A stretch of 13,371 nucleotides of DNA, taken from contig CAZFMJ010000076.1 in NCBI GenBank assembly GCA_964520045.1, positions 1 through 13,371 on the forward strand, read 5' to 3'. Below, piece after piece: positions 1-6,065 of the stretch. Numbering within the stretch: position 1 is the first letter of the stretch; each line of letters opens with the position of its first letter. Under the pieces are notes generated by a model. The model saw only the letters and a program-made list of their open reading frames with translations, was not told the origin of the DNA and did not search any database. Made by a program: the position numbers and the translations under genes. The stretch is from CAZFMJ01 sp964520045. Its GTDB lineage: Bacteria; Elusimicrobiota; Elusimicrobia; Elusimicrobiales; CAZFMJ01.

Positions 1-517
1 CGCTTTTTAGGCCTTTGAATGCCTTAAACGCAGGCGCAAGTTCGGCAAGAGTATCGCGGAGTTTGTCCGGCACAGTGTTGAATTCCACTCCGGCGTAAAG
101 GTCTTCCGTGTTTTCGCGGAACACCACTATATCTATGTTTTCCCGGTAATTAAGCGGATTCTGCGGATATGCTTTGCACGGCCTAAGGCATATGTAGAGA
201 TCGAAAAGCTGGCGCATACGCACGATGGGAGAGCGGTATACCAGTCCTTTTCCTTTTAATTCGGGGGATAGTTCCTGCTCGGCTGCCTTTACGGGTTTTG
301 AGGTAATAGCGCCGAACATAGCGGCGTCAACGCTGTTAAGCAGATCGATTGTGCGCTGGGGAAAAGCATCTCCCTCTTTGCGCCAGAATTCCCATCCGAT
401 GTCGCCGTGCTGATACTCTGCGTCAAAATTGACCGCATCGAGCACTATGCGCGTTGCTTCCATCACGTCTATGCCTACTCCGTCTCCGGGCAGCCATGCT
501 ATTTTGTATTTTACCAT
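1..517 (-). CDS. Isocitrate/isopropylmalate dehydrogenase family protein (N-terminal 172 residues; C-terminus outside window)
   Basis: Reads leftwards from ATG 515-517 and is still open at base 1. GGAG on the minus strand 7 bases before the ATG supports the start. The translation opens with WLPGDGVGIDVM, the nucleotide-binding start of the beta-decarboxylating dehydrogenase family, which oxidises isocitrate, 3-isopropylmalate or related 2-hydroxyacids with NAD(P). Family arginines are visible: RMR (R102), LRP (R112) and FREN (R134), followed by NTEDLYAGVEF with the catalytic Tyr at 141. By alignment from memory to E. coli isocitrate dehydrogenase, Ser113 is kept (S96) but Asn115 is Ile (I98), so substrate choice is uncertain. 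NTEDLYAG is more like isocitrate than isopropylmalate enzymes. The metal-binding aspartates and the cofactor-choosing segment lie in the missing C-terminus, so NAD versus NADP cannot be judged. The gene diverges from the barrel-protein unit. Confidence 0.9.
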   Translation of the reverse strand, partial: MVKYKIAWLPGDGVGIDVMEATRIVLDAVNFDAEYQHGDIGWEFWRKEGDAFPQRTIDLLNSVDAAMFGAITSKPVKAAEQELSPELKGKGLVYRSPIVRMRQLFDLYICLRPCKAYPQNPLNYRENIDIVVFRENTEDLYAGVEFNTVPDKLRDTLAELAPAFKAFKGLKS

Positions 518-570
518 ACGTTTCTCCGTTTTTTGTGAATTATGAAATATGGGACTTTCCTGCAAAAATA

Positions 571-579
571 ATTATAGCA
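571..579 (-). promoter_or_regulatory. Predicted extended -10 promoter for the dehydrogenase gene
   Basis: The minus strand reads TGCTATAAT here, a perfect -10 hexamer with the TG extension. No good -35 hexamer is seen, which is acceptable for extended -10 promoters. Transcription would start near 564 and leave about 47 bases of leader before the ATG at 517. This is inference from the consensus only. Confidence 0.5.
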
Positions 580-654
580 AAATACACCAAAAATTTATGC
601 GCTGTTTTTAGTCCTGTATTTGCAAATGTGCAGATGTTTCTTTTACAATAAGGC

Positions 655-1458
655 ATGGATAGATTTTGTGATAGAAACAGGTGCACCTGTATTTTCTTAA
701 GTGTGTTTTGTTTTGCGGCGTGGTTTTCCTCTTATGCGTCCGGCGCGGATTGGAAATTTAACACGTCTATTAATTATGAAACCGGCGATTTCGGGACCGG
801 CACGCGCAGTAATACCACGTATATTCCGTTTACGCTGAAACGTTACTACGGCAGTAGAAATATAGCGCTGACCGTTCCTCATATAAGCCAGAGCAGTAAC
901 GGCCAATTGAGCATTGTCGGCGGAACTCCTGTCAGGATAGGCAAAAAGGGAATTGCGGCTGATGAAACAATAAATTCGGGGCTTGGCGACATTATACTGC
1001 GCGGAGGGTATGAGCTTATGCGCGGGAATCCAGATCCTTTTGATTTGTCGCTTATCGGGAATATTAAGTTCCCTACAGCAAACGAAGATAAAGGGCTTGG
1101 GACCGGGGAATTTGACGAAGGCATAGGGCTCGAGTTCGGCAAGCTTCTCTGTCCGCGATGGACACTGCTTGTTGATATCTATTACACTGTTATCGGAGAT
1201 CCGCCGGGAATGGAGTTGAATAATCAGACGGCTTTTGATATGGGATTTTTCCATCAATTGCGCAACGGCATGATTTTGACCGCGCTCTATGAGAGAAGCA
1301 ATGCGCTTGTGAGCGGTAATGCTAATCCGAGCGATTTGCGGGGTATAATAGAGCATAAGATCGGGAAAATGACAAGAGTGTTCGGAGGGATGCTGATAGG
1401 TTTATCCGACGGCAGTCCTGATTTCGGAATAAGTTTCGGAGTCAGCTGCCGGTTTTAA
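655..1458 (+). CDS. Predicted outer-membrane beta-barrel protein (Phenol_MetA_deg/transporter-like)
   Basis: A 267-residue protein. It has an N-terminal hydrophobic segment (about residues 12-29) and a plausible signal-peptidase site after SYASG, so it is probably exported. The mature part is rich in alternating polar/hydrophobic strands and Gly/aromatic residues. It carries the GLGD...GGYEL, KFPTANEDKGLGTGEFDEG pattern typical of the MetA-pathway (phenol degradation) type outer-membrane family, and ends in ...SCRF with a terminal aromatic residue as in many barrel proteins. That family is broad and poorly characterised, so no substrate can be named. The start at 655 follows a weak AAGG; the N-terminus before the signal segment is Cys-rich and unusual, so the exact start is uncertain. 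The next gene follows after 16 bases, so the two are probably one transcript. A 219-residue open frame on the opposite strand is a shadow. Confidence 0.72.
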   Translation: MDRFCDRNRCTCIFLSVFCFAAWFSSYASGADWKFNTSINYETGDFGTGTRSNTTYIPFTLKRYYGSRNIALTVPHISQSSNGQLSIVGGTPVRIGKKGIAADETINSGLGDIILRGGYELMRGNPDPFDLSLIGNIKFPTANEDKGLGTGEFDEGIGLEFGKLLCPRWTLLVDIYYTVIGDPPGMELNNQTAFDMGFFHQLRNGMILTALYERSNALVSGNANPSDLRGIIEHKIGKMTRVFGGMLIGLSDGSPDFGISFGVSCRF

Positions 1459-1474
1459 TAAAACGGGAGGAAAA

Positions 1475-2053
1475 ATGACAAAAACGAAAATACATGTATT
1501 GCTGCTTGGGCTTGTTTTATCCGCGGCGGCGCCGTTGGCTGTGTGTGCGGATGAAATTTCAAAAGACGAGCAGAAACTTGGAAGTGTTTCAGGCGATCTT
1601 GACAACGACGCGGTCAATCCTGAAAAGGAAAAGACGGTTGTCGACCGGTTAAAGGCTGAGTTTAAGGTGGAAGATATCCGGATACAAAGCCTGCGCGACC
1701 AGAAGCTGGGTTACGGAGAAATTGCGATAGTTCTCGCTCTGGCGCAGAAAATGCCGGGCGGAATTACCGACGCTAATGTTTTGGCGATCATGACATTGAG
1801 ACAGGGTCCGCCGGTGATGGGGTGGGGGCAGATCGCCAAAAAGCAGGGGCTTAAGCTCGGCGCCGTGGTCAGCAAGGTGAAAAAAATCGGAACTTCAGCG
1901 CGCAAACAGTTTACTACTGAAACCGCAAACCGCAATAAAAAAGAGCGGCTTGAAAAATCCGGCAGACCGGATAAACCGGAACGGCCTGAAAAAATGGAAA
2001 GACCTGAAAAGCCGGAAAGGCCCGAAAGCCCCGGAAATCACGGCCGGCACTGA
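1475..2053 (+). CDS. Exported protein with duplicated G-[YW]-G-[EQ]-I-A motif and RPEKPE-repeat tail
   Basis: A 192-residue protein starting after a strong GGGAGG ribosome site. A clear signal peptide (charged MTKTK, hydrophobic 7-22, cleavage after AVCA near residue 25) sends it to the periplasm or beyond. The core holds two similar segments: LRDQKLGYGEIA (residues 73-84) followed by VLALAQK, and LRQGPPVMGWGQIA (108-121) followed by KKQGLKLGAVVSKVKK. They look like an internal duplication of a short helical unit. I recall similar proteins of unknown function in deltaproteobacteria but can give no domain name. The last 30 residues are a low-complexity, highly charged tail repeating RP-(E/D)-K-PE/ME, ending NHGRH. 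It lies 16 bases after the barrel gene and is probably co-transcribed with it, suggesting a joint envelope role. The function is unknown. Confidence 0.75.
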   Translation: MTKTKIHVLLLGLVLSAAAPLAVCADEISKDEQKLGSVSGDLDNDAVNPEKEKTVVDRLKAEFKVEDIRIQSLRDQKLGYGEIAIVLALAQKMPGGITDANVLAIMTLRQGPPVMGWGQIAKKQGLKLGAVVSKVKKIGTSARKQFTTETANRNKKERLEKSGRPDKPERPEKMERPEKPERPESPGNHGRH

Positions 2054-2070
2054 GTATAATTGCTTAATAC

Positions 2071-2086
2071 GACCGCTTTTGCGGTC
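2071..2086 (+). terminator. Short GC-rich hairpin after the exported-protein gene
   Basis: GACCGC-TTTT-GCGGTC is a perfect 6-bp stem with a 4-base loop, 17 bases after the stop codon. No T-run follows, so it may be an mRNA 3'-end stabiliser or a weak terminator rather than a classic intrinsic terminator. Confidence 0.4.
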
Positions 2087-2110
2087 ATATCGGGGTGGAT
2101 GTTAGATGGT

Positions 2111-2137
2111 AAACGGTAGAAACAAGACCGTTTTGTT
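2111..2137 (+). terminator. Candidate intrinsic terminator
   Basis: AAACGGT (2111-2117) and ACCGTTT (2127-2133) form a perfect 7-bp stem with a 9-base loop, followed by TGTT within a T-rich stretch. It is the better terminator candidate for the 655-2053 unit, though the stem is short. Confidence 0.4.
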
Positions 2138-2225
2138 GCCCTCTTTCCGCTCTCCTTACTGCCGTCTTTCTTGAAAGATGTTGGAAGCGGGTAATTCTTT
2201 ATGCATTGCGTCTTTTGAGCCACTT

Positions 2226-2276
2226 CGATTTGCTTTCTTGCCGCTCAGTGTGGCGAGAGAAGTCGAATCGTTCATT
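2226..2276. repeat. Imperfect palindrome, dispersed-repeat-like
   Basis: CTTGCCGC and GTGGCGAG pair as an 8-bp stem (two G-T pairs) around the loop TCAGT. CGATT/AATCG outer arms extend the symmetry. The wording (CGATTTGC... CTCAGTG ...GAAGTCGAATCG) resembles the short palindromic repeats that occur in many copies between genes of environmental bacteria. Only one copy is visible here, so dispersal is inference. Confidence 0.4.
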
Positions 2277-2370
2277 GTGGCTAATTTATATTTTTATTTT
2301 CAGGTATAAAAATTTTATGGTTGAACAGGTAAATTCTTTTGTAGTGGCAAAAGCAAAAGGTAAAGGTATC

Positions 2371-3042
2371 ATGGATATAAGCCGGTGTGGGGTGTTTTTG
2401 TTTCTTACGTTCTTTGCATTTGGATGCACATCTCTCCATATGAATGTTAAGGCATATTTAGACCCCGAACAAGATTTTTCATATTATCGAAGATTTAAAA
2501 CGCTAGGCAGTAACACGGAAAATCCATTGCTTGAGAAACAATTACTATTGCTTGTAAAAAAGAAAATGCTTGATCGTGGGTTTATTTGTGACGAAAAAAA
2601 CCCCGAATTTATCATTATGCTTTCGTTTTATTCTGGAGCTTTTAATTATTATAAACCCCCTGCCACGATTTATCTCCCACAATATACCACGGGGGAGACT
2701 AAAAATTCATTTGGTACGTTTGGGGGGATTTCGTATTCTGGACATGAAACCTCATCAGGTAAATGGGAAAGCAAGCCAACGCAAATTGGTGGGGGAACTG
2801 CCACGGCATATTATCGGAATATTCGTGTAAATGTGATAGACTATAAGCCTCTCACGGCATCAACTCCAACAATCAATTTTATTTGGCAGGGAGAAGTAGA
2901 TAGTAGTGGTTCAACTGCCGATATTTTGGATGTGGCCCCATTTTTGCTGGATGAATTATTGGGTGAATTCCCAACAAGAACAGATAAGGGGACAGAACGA
3001 GTTCTGGACACTTATGATTTGCCAATTTGGGCAAGAGAGTAG
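2371..3042 (+). CDS. Predicted lipoprotein, DUF4136-like
   Basis: A 223-residue protein from the ATG at 2371, chosen because it puts a signal peptide at the N-terminus: MDISR, then hydrophobic residues 7-17, then AFGC with C19 as a lipobox cysteine (the -2 residue is Phe, so the box is not canonical). The frame is open upstream to 2206, and ATG 2317 is an alternative. The mature part begins DPEQDFSYYRRFKTLG and continues with a helix ending in LDRGF and NPEFIIMLSF. That matches the pattern of DUF4136 lipoproteins (DFSxYxTY..., short helix, L..kGy, pDl.v.). The middle (about 87-145) is Gly/Ser/Tyr-rich. Family function is unknown; it would be anchored to a membrane leaflet facing the periplasm. 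The gene is clearly AT-rich (38% G+C in bases 2461-2520, against 62% in bases 4261-4320 of ychF). The next gene begins 13 bases after its stop, so the two are probably co-transcribed. Confidence 0.7.
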   Translation: MDISRCGVFLFLTFFAFGCTSLHMNVKAYLDPEQDFSYYRRFKTLGSNTENPLLEKQLLLLVKKKMLDRGFICDEKNPEFIIMLSFYSGAFNYYKPPATIYLPQYTTGETKNSFGTFGGISYSGHETSSGKWESKPTQIGGGTATAYYRNIRVNVIDYKPLTASTPTINFIWQGEVDSSGSTADILDVAPFLLDELLGEFPTRTDKGTERVLDTYDLPIWARE

Positions 3043-3055
3043 TACGGAGGGTAAA

Positions 3056-3763
3056 ATGAAGAAAAAAGAAATAAAACTGGTTTTTGAGGATAATGGAGAG
3101 GATGTTAAAGTGTGTGAATTGGCGGATTTTCTTTTTCTTTTTCAGGCGATATATCGTTTAGGTAGTGAGTTAACGCGGAAGGAACAGGAATCCGCGAATC
3201 GTGGTTATGCCGATGCAGTAAAAATTGTAAAAAGAAAAATTCATTTTGAAGGTGAGAATCTTAATAGGTTTTTTATTGAGGATGTCACACCTAAGCGGTT
3301 GATCCCTATTTGCGTATCACAAAAAAGTCCTATTGAAATATATTTTCGCGGTATTTCTATCTTACTTGCCATCGCAGTTATAATATCTGGCGGTGAATTT
3401 GAAGTGTCTCCTACACGTATAAGAGCAAAACTTCCTCCTATCGGCGAGGGCATAAAAAAATTACGTGACGTATTCACTTCGGAAACTAAAATGCCTATTG
3501 GTTATTCGGTTGGGGTCCGTAAAATTATTTTTTCAAAAGAAGAATATAATGAAATTATGCGGCAGGATCCAGAGACACGAAATCGTGGGGGATTTCAGGG
3601 TTTTCTTATTGGACTTCAATGTCGCACGAAGAAAAAAGACAGGAGTATAGAATTATCTCCTTCAGATGTAGATAAAATATTGAAAAGGGGAAGTAATCCC
3701 AAAAAGGGTGGATGGCAAAGTAGAATAAGAAAGATTTTTGGTGGACATTTCAGCTTTCAATAA
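3056..3763 (+). CDS. Hypothetical protein, AT-rich gene
   Basis: A 235-residue protein starting at ATG 3056, five bases after a perfect GGAGG; the frame is open further upstream but that part overlaps the lipoprotein gene and is a shadow. I do not recognise the family. Visible features: a Lys-rich start, an amphipathic segment with ELADFLFLFQAIYRLGSEL (21-39), a central strand-like block ending SPIEIYFRG (91-99), a short hydrophobic stretch ISILLAIAVIISGG (100-113) too short and weak to be called a membrane helix with confidence, then PPIGEGIKKLRDVF (127-140), and a basic C-terminal third. There is no signal peptide, so it is likely cytoplasmic or membrane-associated. Base composition (18 of 60 G/C in 3061-3120) is far below that of the following genes. 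It is paired with the lipoprotein gene and abuts ychF, whose ATG is nine bases downstream. Confidence 0.75.
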   Translation: MKKKEIKLVFEDNGEDVKVCELADFLFLFQAIYRLGSELTRKEQESANRGYADAVKIVKRKIHFEGENLNRFFIEDVTPKRLIPICVSQKSPIEIYFRGISILLAIAVIISGGEFEVSPTRIRAKLPPIGEGIKKLRDVFTSETKMPIGYSVGVRKIIFSKEEYNEIMRQDPETRNRGGFQGFLIGLQCRTKKKDRSIELSPSDVDKILKRGSNPKKGGWQSRIRKIFGGHFSFQ

Positions 3764-3772
3764 TTCAATAAT

Positions 3773-4846
3773 ATGGAAATAGGGATAGTCGGACTTCCTA
3801 ACGTGGGGAAATCCACGCTGTTTAACGCTTTGACCAGCGGTCATGCGGCCTGTTCCAATTATCCCTTTACCACCATAAATCCCAATGTCGGAATAGTGGC
3901 CGTGCCCGACGAAAGGCTAAAGCGCATCGCGGAAATATTCAAGCCTCCGAAAGTCACCCCCGCTTCTATAAGATTCGTAGATATAGCGGGGCTTGTAAAA
4001 GGCGCCAGCAAAGGCGAAGGGCTCGGCAATAAATTCCTTTCGGAAATACGGGAAGTCGACGCGGTGATCCAGCTCGTGCGTCTTTTTGAAGACGGGAATG
4101 TGACTCACACCATGAACACGGTCGACCCCGTAAGGGACGCCGAAATAATAGAGACTGAACTTCTGCTCGCGGATTTGGAGATTGTTGAGCGGATGATCGA
4201 AAAAAACTCCGGAGCCGCGAGAACCGGCGATAAGCAGGCCAAAGAAAAAATATCTTTGCTTGAAAAACTCAGGGAAACGCTTTCCGCCGGCAGGTCCGCG
4301 TCGGAGCTTGGGCTTTCCGCGGAGGAATTAAAAGACTTTCCCATGCTTACCGCAAAGCCTGCGCTTTTTGTGGGCAATGTGTCTGAAGGCGGAGCCGGCA
4401 AAAGCGGTCAGGCGATGCGGGATTTCGCGCTGAAACGAAAGGCCGGATTTGTGGAGCTGTGCGTAAAACTTGAGTCGGAAATAACGGAGCTTGAACCCGG
4501 GGAGCGGATCGTTTTTCTTGAAGAATTGGGCATGACCCAGACCGGGCTTGAAAAAATAATCCTTGAGTCAAAAAAACTTTTAAATCTTATAGCGTTTTTT
4601 ACGGTAGCCGGCGGCAATGAGGCGCGCTCATGGCTTATTGAAGGCGGGTCAAAAGCTCCTCAGGCGGCGGGCAAGATACATACGGACATGGAAAAGGGTT
4701 TTATAAAAGCGGATGTATACGGCTTTGCCGACCTTGCCGAATGCGGAAGCGAAAATTCCATGAGGGAAAAAGGCCGCGTGCGGCTGGAAGGCAAAGATTA
4801 CGTTGTAAAGGACGGAGATGTCTGCGAATTCAAGTTTAATGTGTAA
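3773..4846 (+). CDS. ychF: Redox-/ribosome-associated P-loop ATPase/GTPase YchF (OLA1 family)
   Basis: A 357-residue protein, close to the usual length of about 363. Domains in order: an Obg-type G domain with G1 GLPNVGKST (7-15), G3 DIAGL (70-74) followed by the glycine-rich KGASKGEGLG typical of the Obg/YchF group, and G4 NVSE (202-205). The last replaces NKxD and is the family's characteristic change linked to ATP preference. A helical insertion covers about 120-190. A C-terminal TGS domain (about 275-357) ends in VVKDGDVCEFKFNV. YchF binds ribosomes and acts in translation and stress responses in the cytoplasm. The start gives MEIGIVGLPNVGKS, the normal family N-terminus, but no Shine-Dalgarno sequence precedes it. 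Translation may therefore depend on coupling to the upstream gene. The following methyltransferase gene begins inside its 3' end. Confidence 0.96.
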   Translation: MEIGIVGLPNVGKSTLFNALTSGHAACSNYPFTTINPNVGIVAVPDERLKRIAEIFKPPKVTPASIRFVDIAGLVKGASKGEGLGNKFLSEIREVDAVIQLVRLFEDGNVTHTMNTVDPVRDAEIIETELLLADLEIVERMIEKNSGAARTGDKQAKEKISLLEKLRETLSAGRSASELGLSAEELKDFPMLTAKPALFVGNVSEGGAGKSGQAMRDFALKRKAGFVELCVKLESEITELEPGERIVFLEELGMTQTGLEKIILESKKLLNLIAFFTVAGGNEARSWLIEGGSKAPQAAGKIHTDMEKGFIKADVYGFADLAECGSENSMREKGRVRLEGKDYVVKDGDVCEFKFNV

Positions 4847-6065
4847 AAATGATATTCATGCTATCTTTGCGGATTTTACGTTGCAGGGCAAACGCTGTAC
4901 AAAAATAGCCGAGATTAAAATAGGTCACATATCTTTTACCAAATACACAAATGAATTTTGGACTGCCAAGCAAAGACAGGCTTGTTCTCTGCATGAAATT
5001 TCTTACCGGGCATGTTTCAAACCGCAGCTGCCGGAATTTTTTATAGACCGGCTTACGAAGGAAGGGGATGCGGTCTATGACCCGTTTGCCGGAAGAGGAA
5101 CTACCGCAATAGAGGCCGGGCTTTTGGGGCGGAACGTTATTTCAAACGACATTAATCCGCTGAGCGGTATTTTGTGCAGGCCCAGATTTTTTCCTCCCGC
5201 TCTGGATGAAATAAAAAAAAGGCTTTATGAAATAAAATACGATCCCAAAGCAAAAGCGGATATTGATTTATCTATGTTTTTTCATCCTAAAACGGAGGCG
5301 GAAATAGTTTCTTTGCGCGGATATCTTGAGAGACGGCGCAAAACCGGGAAAGAGGATGATACAGACAGATGGATACGGATGACGGCCACAAACAGGCTTA
5401 CCGGACATGCAAAAGGTTTTTTTTCCATTTATACGCTTCCGCCGAATCAGGCGGTATCGCCAAAAAGACAGATTATTATCAATAAGCGGCTCAGGCAGAA
5501 GGCTGAATACAAAAACACTCGCGAAATAATTCTCAAAAAAAGCCTTCAGCTTCTTAAAGGAATATCCGCTGAGAATGCGGAGAATCTCAAAAAAGCCGGA
5601 GAAAGGGCTGTTTTTCTTTCAAAAGACGCGCGGCATGTTCCTGAAATAACAGCAGATTCTGTAACACTTACCGTCACTTCACCGCCTTTTCTGGATGTGG
5701 TTCAATACGCTAATGACAATTGGTTGAGATGCTGGTTTAACCGCATTGACGCGGATTCGGTATCTGAAAAAATAACTATGGCGCGCGACATCGGCGAATG
5801 GGGGAAATTTATCGGGCAGGTGTTCACGGAGCTTTACCGGATAACGCGCAAAGGCGGATGGGCCGCTTTTGAGGTCGGGGAGGTGCGCGGGGGTAAAATA
5901 AAGCTGGACGAGCACGTATTGCCGTTAGGCATAGCCGCAGGATTTGAAGTTTCCGCATTAATGGTCAATTCCCAAAAATTCACAAAAACCGCCAACATCT
6001 GGGGCGTGAAAAACAACAGCCTCGGCACAAACACCAATAGAATATTGCTTTTCAGGAAGCCATGA
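4818..6065 (+). CDS. DNA methyltransferase family protein (N4-cytosine/N6-adenine type)
   Basis: A 415-residue protein. The order of motifs is: N-terminal part with FWTAKQRQACSLHEISYRACFKPQL; AdoMet-binding motif I DPFAGRGTT (88-96) with SNDINPLSG (109-117); a helical middle region with TNRLTGHAKGFFSIYTLPPN (191-210); catalytic motif IV TSPPF (287-291); and a C-terminal VGEVRGGKI and TKTANIWGVKNN. Motif I precedes TSPP by about 190 residues. This fits amino-methyltransferases that methylate an exocyclic N in DNA (m4C or m6A), and the whole pattern matches a widespread family usually annotated only as DNA methyltransferase. Start 4818 lies 29 bases inside ychF and has AAAGGA five bases upstream; ATG 4839 is an alternative without a ribosome site. 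No restriction enzyme gene is adjacent, so it looks solitary. It overlaps the next gene by ATGA, implying translational coupling. Confidence 0.85.
   Translation: MSANSSLMCKNDIHAIFADFTLQGKRCTKIAEIKIGHISFTKYTNEFWTAKQRQACSLHEISYRACFKPQLPEFFIDRLTKEGDAVYDPFAGRGTTAIEAGLLGRNVISNDINPLSGILCRPRFFPPALDEIKKRLYEIKYDPKAKADIDLSMFFHPKTEAEIVSLRGYLERRRKTGKEDDTDRWIRMTATNRLTGHAKGFFSIYTLPPNQAVSPKRQIIINKRLRQKAEYKNTREIILKKSLQLLKGISAENAENLKKAGERAVFLSKDARHVPEITADSVTLTVTSPPFLDVVQYANDNWLRCWFNRIDADSVSEKITMARDIGEWGKFIGQVFTELYRITRKGGWAAFEVGEVRGGKIKLDEHVLPLGIAAGFEVSALMVNSQKFTKTANIWGVKNNSLGTNTNRILLFRKP

Larger units (their letters stand above)
2054..2370. other. Gene-free spacer rich in inverted repeats
   Basis: About 317 bases with no convincing gene. 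It holds, in order: the hairpin GACCGC-TTTT-GCGGTC (2071-2086); AAACGGT/ACCGTTT (2111-2133) followed by a T-rich run; the tight palindrome TCTTTC-TT-GAAAGA near 2165-2178; and a larger imperfect palindrome around 2226-2276. After about 2280 the sequence becomes AT-rich and leads into the lipoprotein gene. An open frame starting at 2206 crosses the second half but has no signal peptide at that start, so it is treated as an upstream extension. Confidence 0.6.

Noticed and set aside
644..649. TACAAT as -10 box for the barrel gene with TTGCAA at 18 bases
   Set aside because: Only a partial -35 match, and the start of transcription would fall on the ATG despite a possible AAGG ribosome site; too weak to list.
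225..651. Two plus-strand frames (225-413 and 454-651)
   Set aside because: The first is antisense to the dehydrogenase gene; the second is half antisense and half AT-rich spacer.
697..1356. 219-codon open frame on the minus strand over the barrel-protein gene
   Set aside because: It lies entirely within a convincing exported-protein gene, has no family resemblance and no ribosome site; codon-structure shadow.
2206..2370. N-terminal extension of the lipoprotein frame
   Set aside because: Using it would bury the signal peptide and lipobox internally, and it overlaps a palindromic repeat.
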